In this document: in pieces, positions 34,388-43,364 of the stretch
How positions within the stretch are numbered: position 1 is the stretch's first letter
Layout: every line of letters starts with the position of its first letter
DNA from: CAYJIX01 sp964370375
GTDB taxonomy: Bacteria; Desulfobacterota; Desulfovibrionia; Desulfovibrionales; Desulfovibrionaceae
Direction: 5' to 3'
NCBI GenBank assembly: GCA_964370375.1
Contig: CAYJIX010000003.1
Location: 33,623 to 97,622, forward strand
Length of the DNA stretch: 64,000 nucleotides
The notes under the pieces: generated by a model
Databases searched by the model: none
The model's input: the letters and a program-made list of their open reading frames with translations, nothing else
Told to the model about the DNA's origin: nothing
Translations under genes and position numbers: made by a program

Positions 34388-34987
34388 TTACATGCTGCTG
34401 ACACAAGGCATGGCATTTAGACGCAAATACAATTCCCGACTGGCCCAGGCGTCTGTGGCGGCATAACGGATTTGGGCCTCTGTCAAAGTTTCGTTTGCCC
34501 AATTTGAACAGCGAGCGCGCTTGCTGATACGACAATGCATAAGCAATGCCGCCAAGGGCCGCAATCCAAAGCATTGCAAGCCGCGACTTTTTGCCAAACG
34601 CGCCAAGTCCACATGCCCTGCCGGAGTAAAAGGCGCAAGGCGTTGCAAGCCTATCATATCGTTGTCAATGGCAACACCGGCCTTGACCACATGTGGCGAT
34701 TCTAAAAGCTGCAACAAAGCTGGGACTAGGGGGATTTTATTCAATCTGATAAGCACTACCCCTTGGGCGCCTGCCAATTGGAGCAAGGACACAGGGTAGA
34801 TTTCGCCCCGCTTGAATGATGGGCGCGTTTCTGTATCAAAACCAAGAACCGTATCACTGCCAAGGTCAGCAAGCGCCTTTTCAAGGGCCTTTATCGTTTG
34901 CACAACCTGTACAGGACCAGGGAAGTTACAGATAGCCAAGGCATTGACTTCATCTTCAGTAAGGGGCTGTATGGGACGGTTGCTCAT
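34388..34987 (-). CDS. DEDDy-type 3'-5' exonuclease domain protein (RNase D-like)
   Basis: The 199-residue protein has all three exonuclease motifs: ExoI LGFDTETRPSF, ExoII KAGVAIDNDMIGL and ExoIII YAATDAWASREL with the Tyr and Asp of the DEDDy class. It lacks the HRDC domains of true RNase D, so it is a stand-alone exonuclease core that could trim tRNA or another RNA. It begins one base after the mnmE stop, indicating cotranscription with a tRNA-modification GTPase. Confidence 0.85.
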   Translation of the reverse strand: MSNRPIQPLTEDEVNALAICNFPGPVQVVQTIKALEKALADLGSDTVLGFDTETRPSFKRGEIYPVSLLQLAGAQGVVLIRLNKIPLVPALLQLLESPHVVKAGVAIDNDMIGLQRLAPFTPAGHVDLARLAKSRGLQCFGLRPLAALLMHCRISKRARCSNWANETLTEAQIRYAATDAWASRELYLRLNAMPCVSSM

Positions 34988-34988
34988 G

Positions 34989-36377
34989 TTATTTCCCAAT
35001 ACAAAATGTTTCAAAAATTCGGTTAAGTATATCATCCGTCGTATCTAGCCCAACCACTTCACCAAGTGCTTGGGCTGCGCTTTCTAAGCTGACAGCACAC
35101 ACATCAAAAGGAACATTTTTAGCCATATCTTGCCGCAAGCATTGTATGGCTACTTTGGCTTTTTCCAGTTGATGAGCTTGGCGTAAATTGGGTACGGCTT
35201 CGTCATGCACAACCTCTTGCGCATTTGAAAGGGCAATACGACGCACAGCATGACCGATATCTTCAAGCCCTTCACCTGTATGAGCCGAAACAACGACTTG
35301 ACTTGCTGCAATATTTGGTAAAAAAGGCGTCTTTTCGGGACGATGCAGGTCAGCCTTGTTCCAAACAAGCACTGTTCGCTCTATACCCCATTGTTGTACA
35401 TTTTCTGCGATACTTTCGGGCATATGCGGCTGATTGGGAAAATCTTCTCCGTCAATCAACAAAAGAACCACATCTGCCTGCTCTACCTGCTCTTGCCCAA
35501 GGCGGATGCCGGCAGATTCCACAACATCCTCTGTTTCGCGCAAGCCTGCTGTGTCCACAAGACGAGCCATTAGCCCATCAAAGCTTACGGATTCTTCCAA
35601 AAAATCTCTTGTAGTGCCGGCTATGGGGGTGACAAGAGCTCTTTCTCGTCCAAGCAAGGCGTTCATAAGACTGGATTTACCGGCATTGACAGGCCCTGCC
35701 AAAGCGATACGCATACCTTCACGCCAACATCGTGTCCGAGAAAAGCTTGCTAACAATTGTTCCAATGCGAGCTCAAGGTCATGCAAAGCAAGGTCCATGG
35801 CTGCCACGTCAAAGGCTTCAACTTCTTCCTCAGGAAAATCTACTGCCAAGCACATGTGAGCTCGAACATGTTCCAGTTGAGAACGCAAAGCTTCAATACG
35901 TATGCCCAGCATACCGCGCAGCCGCGTAGCCGCCATCTGAACCCCTTCGCGCGAAGGGGCAGCAATCAATTCAGCCACAGCCTCCGCTTGGGCCAAATCC
36001 ATGCGCCCATTCATAAAAGCGCGACGCGTAAATTCGCCTCTCGAAGCAAGGCGGATACCGTCATCCATGCGCAAAATTTCTTCTAAAACAGTGGAAAGTA
36101 AGGCAGGACTGCCATGGCAATGCAACTCAACAACATCTTCACCTGTAAAGGTTTTTGGCCCTGGCATAAAAACAACCAAGGCGTCATCAAGTACAGTGCC
36201 TGCCCTAGAGACGACATGCACCCGATGAAGTTGCCACGGTACAAAGCTTTTTTTAAAGCGGTCAGAAGAAGGAGCCAGACGGCTTAATACAGTGTGGGCT
36301 AAGGGACCGCTTATACGGATGATGCCTATGCCACCAGCACCCAATGGAGTGGCAATGGCGGCAATGGTATCTGTCAT
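34989..36377 (-). CDS. mnmE: tRNA uridine-5-carboxymethylaminomethyl modification GTPase MnmE (TrmE)
   Basis: Residues 1-120 form the folate-binding tetrahydrofolate domain (ATPLGAGGIGIIRISGP, FTGEDVVELHCHGS). An inserted G domain (about 215-380) carries GPVNAGKSSLMNALLG, TTRDFLEES, DTAGLRETED and NKAD. The C terminus ends FCIGK, the conserved CxGK motif. With MnmG it modifies U34 of tRNA. The length of 462 is normal. Position after yidC-jag matches the Desulfovibrio order. Confidence 0.96.
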   Translation of the reverse strand: MTDTIAAIATPLGAGGIGIIRISGPLAHTVLSRLAPSSDRFKKSFVPWQLHRVHVVSRAGTVLDDALVVFMPGPKTFTGEDVVELHCHGSPALLSTVLEEILRMDDGIRLASRGEFTRRAFMNGRMDLAQAEAVAELIAAPSREGVQMAATRLRGMLGIRIEALRSQLEHVRAHMCLAVDFPEEEVEAFDVAAMDLALHDLELALEQLLASFSRTRCWREGMRIALAGPVNAGKSSLMNALLGRERALVTPIAGTTRDFLEESVSFDGLMARLVDTAGLRETEDVVESAGIRLGQEQVEQADVVLLLIDGEDFPNQPHMPESIAENVQQWGIERTVLVWNKADLHRPEKTPFLPNIAASQVVVSAHTGEGLEDIGHAVRRIALSNAQEVVHDEAVPNLRQAHQLEKAKVAIQCLRQDMAKNVPFDVCAVSLESAAQALGEVVGLDTTDDILNRIFETFCIGK

Positions 36378-36380
36378 ACG

Positions 36381-37541
36381 CTAACCTTCACGATATGGGC
36401 GGCGATCTGCGCGACGACGCTGAATAACAACGCGTTTTAGAGGGCCGTCACCGGAGCTGCGAGTTTGCAAATCTGTTTCGTTTTGTAAGGCTAGGTGCAC
36501 AATGCGTCTATGGTACGAACTCATGGGGCGTGTAGAGTTGGGTCGGCCTGTTTCACGCACACGCTGCGCCAATAACAAGGCCAATTCGCGCAAGCGTTCG
36601 TCCTGGCGTTCGCGGTAATCACCCACATCAAACTGAACACGAATGGGAGCATTCATGCTACGGCTGACAACGCGAGAGGCTAGGTACTGCAAAGCAGCTA
36701 AGGTTTGCCCTTCGCGGCCAATAAGTAAGCCTGAATCCTCACCACATTCAACATGCACTTCAAGGCGGTTGTTGGCAAGGCGCACGGTAATGGGTACTTC
36801 ACCTAAGATAGAAAACACAAGGGCTTGGGCGGCTTTTGTGCCCTCTTCTTGCAGTTTAGCATGATCTAAGCTGTCAAAAAGGACTTCAGGAAAACCTTCT
36901 GACACATCATCGTTGTCAGTATCTAAAGAAGCATTAAAATCATTAATATCTGCTATTTGACCGGCAAGTAAGGCGGCACGGGCATCTTCAGCGGCCTCCT
37001 TGGCTGCCATTTCTTCTGCAGAAAGCACAGGAACTGCCACGTTTCCACAAACTTCCTGTTTATTTTCACCACGCTGCCATGAAGGGGAACGACGGCTGCC
37101 GCGAGCAGTATGCCCATCAAGCTTATCCGTGCGATGCCTGTTATGACCTTGATTGCGGCCACGCGAATCATGGCGGCCTGATGCTCTTGTTTCGCTTGAC
37201 TCTGCCTTTTCGCTGCGCTCACTACGGTCAACGTGATCGTGACGTTCTTTGGAAGGGCGACGACGGTTCGTTCGCTGCTCTTCGTGGCTTGCTCCGCTTA
37301 AAGAAGAAGTCTTTGAATTTTTGGCAGTATCTCGTGTTAAACGTGTAGAAACTTCTGCGGCAGAGGCAGTGCGCCTTGCGCGTATCAGGGCTTTACGGGC
37401 ACCAACAAGACCAAAAATGCCGTTTTTGGCATCTTGCACAATGTCGATTTCCAGCTTTCCCCGTGGGGCATCAAAATAGGTACAAGCGCTTAAAATTGCT
37501 TCATCAAGGCTTTTTCCCTGAAATTCTTTAAATTTTTCCAT
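36381..37541 (-). CDS. jag: Jag/KhpB RNA-binding protein
   Basis: The Jag-N domain (about 1-52) contains FQGKSLDEAILSACTYF and GIFGLVGARKALI. A long linker (about 55-230), rich in Arg, Ser, Glu and His, contains AAKEAAEDARAALLAGQIAD. A KH domain with the GxxG loop LLIGREGQTLAALQYL and a C-terminal R3H domain (RVRETGRPNSTRPMSSYHRRIVHLAL, quoted in part as MSSYHRRIVHLAL) complete it. It binds RNA and is regularly encoded next to yidC. The start has GAGGGTG upstream; a longer in-frame extension to 37592 is not conserved. It has 386 residues. Confidence 0.92.
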   Translation of the reverse strand: MEKFKEFQGKSLDEAILSACTYFDAPRGKLEIDIVQDAKNGIFGLVGARKALIRARRTASAAEVSTRLTRDTAKNSKTSSLSGASHEEQRTNRRRPSKERHDHVDRSERSEKAESSETRASGRHDSRGRNQGHNRHRTDKLDGHTARGSRRSPSWQRGENKQEVCGNVAVPVLSAEEMAAKEAAEDARAALLAGQIADINDFNASLDTDNDDVSEGFPEVLFDSLDHAKLQEEGTKAAQALVFSILGEVPITVRLANNRLEVHVECGEDSGLLIGREGQTLAALQYLASRVVSRSMNAPIRVQFDVGDYRERQDERLRELALLLAQRVRETGRPNSTRPMSSYHRRIVHLALQNETDLQTRSSGDGPLKRVVIQRRRADRRPYREG

Positions 37542-37893
37542 AACACCCTCAATAGGCTTGGGGGAAGCATCCTTCCCTCTCAATGTCGGCACAAAAAATA
37601 CGTGGGGCCGCCTCCTGCCGATAAAGGAAAACAGCTAGAAATACATTTAGAAAAACATGTTGTTCAAATGGTTTCTATTGTGTGTCATTCTATCAGTTAG
37701 GCACGCTCAGAAGCGAGCAAAAGGTTGCTTTGCCAATGAGTGCGCCTTTTTTAACCATTCATAAATCTAAAGATCGTTACAAGTACTATGGGATCACAGT
37801 ACTTCATTGCCCTAAAACACCTTTTTCTGGAATGATACTTTTATGCTTTTGCACAAAAACCTAGTAAGCAAACAGATGTTTTTTCAATAACAT
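37542..37893. other. Gap between yidC and jag
   Basis: The 352 bases contain no supported gene and no obvious terminator. Part of it may be a promoter for jag-mnmE, but no good -35/-10 pair was seen on the minus strand. Confidence 0.5.
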
Positions 37894-39525
37894 TTATGCC
37901 TTACGCGTCATAAGCCACTGCTGAGCAATGGACAAAATATTATTAAACGTCCAGTATACCGTTAGCCCTGCCGGAAAATTCAAGAACATAACTGTGAATA
38001 TTAGCGGCAAAAACATCATTATTTTTTGTTGCATGGGGTCACCTGCAGGCGGCGATAGCTTTTGCTGCAAGAACATGGTGGCGCCCATAAGCAAAGGTGT
38101 TACGTAATACGGATCAGGAGCAGACAAGTCATTAAGCCACAACATATCCGTAAACGGCAAGTACTCTATGAAGGTTGCATGGCGAAGCTCAATAGAGTTC
38201 AATAAAGCTTGGTACAAACCAATAAATACCGGCATCTGAAGCAATATCGGTAAGCAGCCGGCCATGGGATTGACCCCATAGGTTTTGTACATTTGCATGA
38301 CTTCGCGGTTCAGCGTTTCCTTATCATTGGCATGTTTTTCACGCAATTTTGCCATGATAGGCTGTAGCTTTTTCATCTGCTCCATGGATTTGTAGCTTTT
38401 TTGCGATAAGGGCCAAAAAGCTGCACGAATACAGACAGTAAGCAAAATAATGGCAACACCCCAGTTATGCACAAACGAATAGAAAAAGTTGAGCGCAATC
38501 ACAAGAGGGCTTGCAATAACATTGAAAAATCCATAGTTTACGGCACTAGCCATGTCATTGGGGGCAGCCTCTAAAAGCTCGTGCTTTTTAGGCCCAAACC
38601 ACCAAGAAACCGTTACGGGAAGCTCGCCCGTTGCAGGTGCCACAAGGTCAGTCCGTTCAAGTCCCACACGCCAGACATTGTCTGCTTCTGAGCCCATATT
38701 TTGCACTAAAGCTTTAAGGGCCAGACTTGTGGTTTCAGTGGGGGCAACGATGGTCAGAAAATAGTTATTGATGATCCCGGCCCACAAAAAAGTGCCGGTT
38801 TCCTGATACGCTTGCGTAGCTAAGTCAGAAGCATCAGAATCTTCATCAAAGGAACCATCGTTATTCCAAGCTATACGCATGGGGTCATAATCAGAAAGCG
38901 TAGAGGAAAAATTAGACGCGCCTACAGTAAAGCTTAACCGGACAGGGCGTGCCTGCTGGTTATTTGAACCAAGCAATACTGTTTCGCTAATTAGGTAATC
39001 AGAAGCGTTGAATGACAAGACACGGCTTACGCGCACGCCATTGACTTCACCTGTAAAGGTCAACGTGCCGGATTGCCCTTCTGTTAAGGTAAGGTCCTCA
39101 CCTTCAAAAGACCACTGGCCTGTGCTCCATGAAGGCTGACCGTCAAGAAGCAGTCCCATGGGGCCTGTTTGGGCGGCAGCTTTTGTCACCAATTCCACAG
39201 GAGCTGAATTTGGTGCCGTGCTTTGGGCATATTGTTTGAGCGTAAACGAGCGTAATGTCCCACCGCCGCTATACAAAACAGCTGTGTACAAAGGGGTATC
39301 CACACGCACTTCACGCCCATCAGAAGGCGTAAAGGTAGAGGCTGCTGCAAACGACGAGGCCTGAGACGCACTTTGCGCACTTGCATCCACGTTCGAAGTG
39401 GAAGAGTCAGTTGTTGCAACGGGTGCAGGTGGGGGTGTCCAACCCATATAGTCGCTAAAATACGACCAACCAACAAGGACAAAAAGGCTTAAAACAATGG
39501 CCAAAAGCGTACGCTTATCTTCCAT
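37894..39525 (-). CDS. yidC: Membrane protein insertase YidC
   Basis: The 543-residue protein has an N-terminal membrane helix (TLLAIVLSLFVLVGWSYF), a periplasmic beta-sandwich domain (about 60-330) and the conserved C-terminal core. The core shows NWGVAIILLTVCIRAAFWPLSQKSYKSM (in part: AAFWPLSQKSYKSM), MQMYKTYGVNPMAGCLPILLQMPVF and GLTVYWTFNNILSIAQQW. The Arg in TVCIRA is the conserved groove residue. A Ser/Ala-rich low-complexity stretch (about 40-75) links the first helix to the domain. Start at MEDKRTL with GAGGAGT upstream. Confidence 0.96.
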   Translation of the reverse strand: MEDKRTLLAIVLSLFVLVGWSYFSDYMGWTPPPAPVATTDSSTSNVDASAQSASQASSFAAASTFTPSDGREVRVDTPLYTAVLYSGGGTLRSFTLKQYAQSTAPNSAPVELVTKAAAQTGPMGLLLDGQPSWSTGQWSFEGEDLTLTEGQSGTLTFTGEVNGVRVSRVLSFNASDYLISETVLLGSNNQQARPVRLSFTVGASNFSSTLSDYDPMRIAWNNDGSFDEDSDASDLATQAYQETGTFLWAGIINNYFLTIVAPTETTSLALKALVQNMGSEADNVWRVGLERTDLVAPATGELPVTVSWWFGPKKHELLEAAPNDMASAVNYGFFNVIASPLVIALNFFYSFVHNWGVAIILLTVCIRAAFWPLSQKSYKSMEQMKKLQPIMAKLREKHANDKETLNREVMQMYKTYGVNPMAGCLPILLQMPVFIGLYQALLNSIELRHATFIEYLPFTDMLWLNDLSAPDPYYVTPLLMGATMFLQQKLSPPAGDPMQQKIMMFLPLIFTVMFLNFPAGLTVYWTFNNILSIAQQWLMTRKA

Positions 39526-39695
39526 CAGGGGGGTACTCCTCAAACAAAATTCGTCTTTTCTTAACTATTGGCAGAAGCAATTATCTTTTAGAAGTCTAGT
39601 TACATGTACATGTTTGTACTCTGCCCTAGATAGAGAATCACACCTACGCAAAGAAGCATCCATGCGTTACGCGCACGATATACACGCAAAAAGGC

Positions 39696-39980
39696 CTACC
39701 AAAACACTTTTGATATGCCTAACTTAGCCTGCCCTTTAGGAGGAACAGGATCAATTCCGCCTTCTGCCCAAGGATGACACCGTAATATCCGCCATATAGC
39801 AAGCCCACTTCCTTTGATAATGCCATGAGTCATAATAGCTTCATGCGCGTAACTGGAACATGTAGGATAATAACGGCATGATTGAGGCAAAAACGGAGAA
39901 ATGGCATACTTGTAAACTATAATGGGCATGGCAACGATATGGCGGCAAGCCATACGCCATAATGGTGCATGGCTCTTCAT
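39696..39980 (-). CDS. yidD: Membrane protein insertion efficiency factor YidD
   Basis: This 94-residue protein carries the complete YidD signature: YKYAISPFLPQSCRYYPTCSSY and GIIKGSGLAIWRILRCHPWAEGGIDPVP (in part). The three conserved Cys residues are present. It has an N-terminal amphipathic helix and assists YidC-dependent insertion. It lies between rnpA and yidC, as in most bacteria. Confidence 0.95.
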   Translation of the reverse strand: MKSHAPLWRMACRHIVAMPIIVYKYAISPFLPQSCRYYPTCSSYAHEAIMTHGIIKGSGLAIWRILRCHPWAEGGIDPVPPKGQAKLGISKVFW

Positions 39981-40052
39981 GGAATCACTCTTTGTATGCT
40001 TACTAAAACTCTACGGCCAAACAGAAAGCTTCGGCCAGTCGCATGGTCTTTT

Positions 40053-40439
40053 TTAAGCAAGGTTCTCTGTGTGTATGCCATATTTTTTGCTAAGCTTGTG
40101 CACTACAGGTAACAGATCCTGCTCAACCATTCGTAGGCAAACCATGTCCGGACATAGTTTTTTTTTGGGTATAACAACCATATCCAACGCAGGAGGAAGG
40201 GCATCTTGATGTAAACGAAAAAATTCTCGCAACACGCGCTTGATGCGGTTTCGCACAACAGCTGAGCCTATTTTTTTGGTCACTGCCATGCCAGCACGCC
40301 AAGAGCTTGTGCTTTCACTGCGCTGTAATATAAAAAGGATAAAAAAGTGGCTATACACCCTACGCCCATGATCATAACATGCGGTGAAATCAGATCGCCG
40401 CAGCAGTCGACATGCCCTGGGCCTTGTTAAACGGCTAAT
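40053..40439 (-). CDS. rnpA: Ribonuclease P protein component, apparent AUU start codon
   Basis: The core motif VVRNRIKRVLREFFR and the FILF strand identify RnpA. The usual first GTG (40358) would remove the first conserved helix and strand. The same frame upstream, up to a TAA at 40443-40445, encodes SRLTRPRACRLLRRSDF and TACYDHGRRV, an excellent RnpA N terminus. It contains no ATG, GTG or TTG. An ATT at 40437-40439 is preceded, after eight bases, by AAAGGA (40448-40453). I therefore start the gene there: 128 residues, overlapping the rpmH stop by 13 bases. RnpA is the protein subunit of the tRNA 5'-maturase. Confidence 0.85.
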   Translation of the reverse strand: MSRLTRPRACRLLRRSDFTACYDHGRRVYSHFFILFILQRSESTSSWRAGMAVTKKIGSAVVRNRIKRVLREFFRLHQDALPPALDMVVIPKKKLCPDMVCLRMVEQDLLPVVHKLSKKYGIHTENLA

Positions 40440-40561
40440 CTTTTACGTCCTTTGGCACGACGGCGACGGATGATGGCACGTCCGCTTGCAGTGCTCATAC
40501 GAGCCCTAAATCCATGGGTGCGAGCCCTTCTTACTTTACTGGGTTGATACGTTCTTTTCAT
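40427..40561 (-). CDS. rpmH: 50S ribosomal protein L34
   Basis: The 44-residue protein starts MKRTYQPSKVRRARTHGF and ends RRAKGRKRLAV, a full L34. It was too short for a typical ORF cutoff. AAGGAGAAGG lies just upstream of the ATG. It heads the rpmH-rnpA-yidD-yidC series and its end overlaps the rnpA start region. Confidence 0.97.
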   Translation of the reverse strand: MKRTYQPSKVRRARTHGFRARMSTASGRAIIRRRRAKGRKRLAV

Positions 40562-40898
40562 GAAACCTTCTCCTTGCGGTCATAATAATCGACAATGTAT
40601 AGCCGCCCTTAGGCAGCTAGTCAAGCCTTGTTATGGGGTCAAAAAAAAGCCTGTCCTTTTTCTAACCGAACAGACAATCGTAAAAAGTATCACAACCTTC
40701 AATACAAAGTCAAACCTTTCTTTTTCTCACAGGTTTTGCTACATAACTATCTGTATATTTAGCAAAAACACTGCTCATGCTCAGGATAGACAGTATCATC
40801 TGTCCACCTTGCTTAACCCACCATAAACATGCTATGCCAAAATGAACGATTCACCTTGCTGACTGCATACAGCCAGCTAATTACCATGGAGTACCCAC
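40562..40898. other. Divergent region between rpmH and a plus-strand gene
   Basis: The 337 bases should contain promoters for both neighbours. A short hairpin GACAG-TATCAT-CTGTC is at 40789-40804. No DnaA-box cluster was seen, so there is no sign of an origin despite the rpmH neighbourhood. Confidence 0.5.
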
Positions 40899-42227
40899 AT
40901 GAGCCAAGATACACCTGAAAATCCTGCTCCCTCGTCAAACCGCTTTCGCTGGTTGGTTGTACTCTTTATACTCGCTTGCTTTGCCGCTGCAGGATTGTGG
41001 TTTGTGCGAGACCCTGCCGTGCAAGAACAGGCGACTGAACAGGCTGAAGGAGTACGGCAAGCCCTTTCTGAATCGGCGTCTTCCACACCGCCTACTACAC
41101 CCCCTGTCGCAAAACAACCGCAAACAGAACCTTCTCAAACAATCGAGCAGACAACTCCACAGCCTGAAGCAGAGCCACAAAACGTCACAGCAGAACAAAA
41201 CCCTGCTTTTGACAACACCTCTGAGCAAGCCCTCGCTACTTCAGATGCTGAGTCTACACAAGAAATAACAGAACCGTTACAAGAAACAGCAATAGAGGAA
41301 ACGACAACAGCAGAACAGGTTGCTGGACAAACAGCACCTGAACAGGCAGTTGCCACAACACCACCAACAGATGGAGCCTCACAAAGAGGAAGGATGGGAC
41401 AACACGAACCACCTGCCGAAACGGAAGGAAGACAAGATGATACCGTAGTTAAGGTGGCCTTTATTGAAGACTTGGCATTATGGCTTGTTGAAGGGTATGT
41501 GCCTGCCTCAAACAATAGCGAAGCTACTCTTTTGCGCACAGTACAAAGCGCCAACCAGCGTTATGGCATAGACATGCACGGACTTGCTTGGATTGGAGAA
41601 GACCTTGCACAAGGACGTGCCAATACCATTCGCTACATTTATACAGAAGGTATGTTGAACGCATTGTATACCTTGTACGTACCGCGTTTTATGGAGTATA
41701 TGCAGGCCGCGCTTGATCATTACAGCCCCAATGGTGTAATGCTCACTACAGCACAAAAACGCCAGTTTTATAAAAGTTATGCCACTTATTTTTTAGGTTT
41801 TTCCACACTTTTACATACACTTGGAAACCTTGAAGATTTTCCAAAGCAAATGAACAGCCTTAAAGATGCCTCCCAAGGAGCCATTAATGCCAACAGGCTT
41901 TATATGGATAGACTTTTTGCGCTGGATAAAGCACGAGAAGAAGAAAACGAGGATGAAATAGAGCGTTTGACCGAACCTGTCGACGCGGCTGCCAAACTGT
42001 ACCGTGATGCTATTATTGCGCGCGAAAAATCGCGTGACCGTTTCATTGAAAGCGTGCGCGTAAGCCCTGCAACAAGTCTTTTGGATGCTGAAACCATCTT
42101 TTTTGTGGCAAGCTGGCTTGACCGTCGCTATCAAAACACCTCACCGGAAACAGCAAAAAAAGCCACACTTGAAGCCGCTACAGTCATAGCAAACCTAGCT
42201 GCACGTTTTAATCACGCCATGGAATAA
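40899..42227 (+). CDS. Membrane-anchored protein of unknown function with acidic Pro/Thr/Glu linker
   Basis: I do not recognise a family. The 442-residue protein has a short cytoplasmic N terminus, one membrane helix (about 16-37, WLVVLFILACFAAAGLWFV), and a linker (about 40-185) very rich in Thr, Glu, Gln, Pro and Ala. A largely helical domain (about 187-440) follows, containing VAFIEDLALWLVEGYVPA and NQRYGIDMHGLAWIGEDLA. The layout places the domain in the periplasm. GGAG lies nine bases before the ATG, and a terminator follows directly, so it is a single-gene unit. Confidence 0.75.
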   Translation: MSQDTPENPAPSSNRFRWLVVLFILACFAAAGLWFVRDPAVQEQATEQAEGVRQALSESASSTPPTTPPVAKQPQTEPSQTIEQTTPQPEAEPQNVTAEQNPAFDNTSEQALATSDAESTQEITEPLQETAIEETTTAEQVAGQTAPEQAVATTPPTDGASQRGRMGQHEPPAETEGRQDDTVVKVAFIEDLALWLVEGYVPASNNSEATLLRTVQSANQRYGIDMHGLAWIGEDLAQGRANTIRYIYTEGMLNALYTLYVPRFMEYMQAALDHYSPNGVMLTTAQKRQFYKSYATYFLGFSTLLHTLGNLEDFPKQMNSLKDASQGAINANRLYMDRLFALDKAREEENEDEIERLTEPVDAAAKLYRDAIIAREKSRDRFIESVRVSPATSLLDAETIFFVASWLDRRYQNTSPETAKKATLEAATVIANLAARFNHAME

Positions 42228-42275
42228 AGCTGTACGAGGTGGGCGGCGCCGCTATAAACAAACACAGTAACCCGC

Positions 42276-42304
42276 AAGGTGCGCAACCAATGCGCACCTT
42301 TTTT
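42276..42304 (+). terminator. Rho-independent terminator
   Basis: AAGGTGCGCA (42276-42285) and TGCGCACCTT (42291-42300) form a perfect stem with loop ACCAA, followed by T residues. It ends the upstream plus-strand gene ahead of a convergent gene. Confidence 0.92.
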
Positions 42305-42312
42305 ATGACCAT

Positions 42313-42816
42313 TTATCCCTGACATTTTAGGAGCTTGACTCCCTCTCTGAAAAGCAATTGCATTCGATCGCCCTGCACAGTCTGCACCACGCCAAGACCA
42401 AAAGTGGGATGATCGACCACATCACCGCAAGCATAGCTTGCCTGAATAGAATAGGGTGTAGCTGTTGCCACTGTGCTATTCAAGGTGCGTTGCCAAACTT
42501 GCTCTTTTTCAAGGGCGGAATTTTGAGCTTTTCGCGTTGCAGGACGCGAAGAAGCCGCAGGTTTTGGCGTTGTCACTCGGATTGCTGAAAGCGCGTTTTT
42601 GCGATCTTCGCCGTGCTTAACACGGCAGACAGTCTCCGCTTTTTTTGAACGCCGCTCTGCTGCCGGAGCGTGATATTTATGTTCACTGCGGCATGACACG
42701 CACTGCACTTTGACAATGCTGCCGTTAACCAAAGCCATGATGATATGACCTGTTATATCATTACAACGGGTACATCTAGACTCAATACGATCACCAGCCC
42801 CCAAAGGCTTAACCAT
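42313..42816 (-). CDS. Zinc-ribbon protein with a C-terminal CarD/Tudor-like segment
   Basis: The 167-residue protein has two CxxC pairs (CTRC and CVSC, about 22 residues apart) forming a likely zinc ribbon at residues 15-45. A basic, Ala/Ser/Lys-rich linker follows. The C-terminal segment GDVVDHPTFGLGVVQTVQGD then LLFREGVKLLKC resembles the small beta-barrel found at the ends of UvrD/PcrA and in CarD, which contacts RNA polymerase. That similarity is visual only. AAGGAG lies eight bases before the ATG at 42816. Confidence 0.6.
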   Translation of the reverse strand: MVKPLGAGDRIESRCTRCNDITGHIIMALVNGSIVKVQCVSCRSEHKYHAPAAERRSKKAETVCRVKHGEDRKNALSAIRVTTPKPAASSRPATRKAQNSALEKEQVWQRTLNSTVATATPYSIQASYACGDVVDHPTFGLGVVQTVQGDRMQLLFREGVKLLKCQG

Positions 42817-43364
42817 ATAAAACTCCTTCGGCCTCAATAAAATAACTTACTGTTTCATTCAAACAAGATTGCACGAAACACAACGCGCCTTGGCCTACTT
42901 GTTCACAACCATATGACAAACATAGAGCCTGACTCAAAGAATAACAAGTAAAAAATACGATAAAATCCATTTTGCGTTGTAAAAACTCTCTTTCTTGCGT
43001 TTTTTGCGAATCGATCACTTCATGAACAACCTATAAAAAAGGCTATAATGTGCTGTTTACCAAGTTTTGTTGAAACAAACGTCTGGGTCGGCCTGTTCAA
43101 TATAGAACGCTATGCGGCTTTACCGTTTGTCAACTAGCTTGTTCAAAAAATGCAAGCATTGACAATTTCATGTATTTTTTCTATGTTTTTGCCTTGTGTT
43201 GCAGGTTGGTATTATTTTAGTACCTTACAAGAAAACAATACAACACCCTAAAAAAAGGACGAACTAGCCAACAAGGTTGCCATAAAAAAAGCCGCATAAA
43301 GGCCATCATGCAGCGACAATATTCAAAAATCACCGATAACCTCTGAACAGACACGGAGAATTGC
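42817..43364. other. Long gene-free region upstream of the M24 cluster
   Basis: The 548 bases are AT-rich with no supported gene. They contain the promoter at 43159-43187 and, downstream, an untranslated leader of about 170 bases with the short inverted repeat GGTA-N9-TACC near 43206. No known riboswitch was recognised in the leader. Confidence 0.5.
43159..43187 (+). promoter_or_regulatory. Predicted sigma-70 promoter of the M24/flavoprotein/Tct cluster
   Basis: TTGACA (43159-43164) and TATGTT (43182-43187) are separated by exactly 17 bases. This is the best-matching promoter in the gap before the cluster. Confidence 0.55.

Noticed and set aside
40053..40358. rnpA starting at the GTG at 40358
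   Set aside because: This start would remove the conserved first helix and strand that are encoded directly upstream in the same frame.
40562..40898. Replication origin beside rpmH
   Set aside because: rpmH is often near oriC, but no cluster of DnaA boxes, no dnaA and no GC-skew evidence could be seen.
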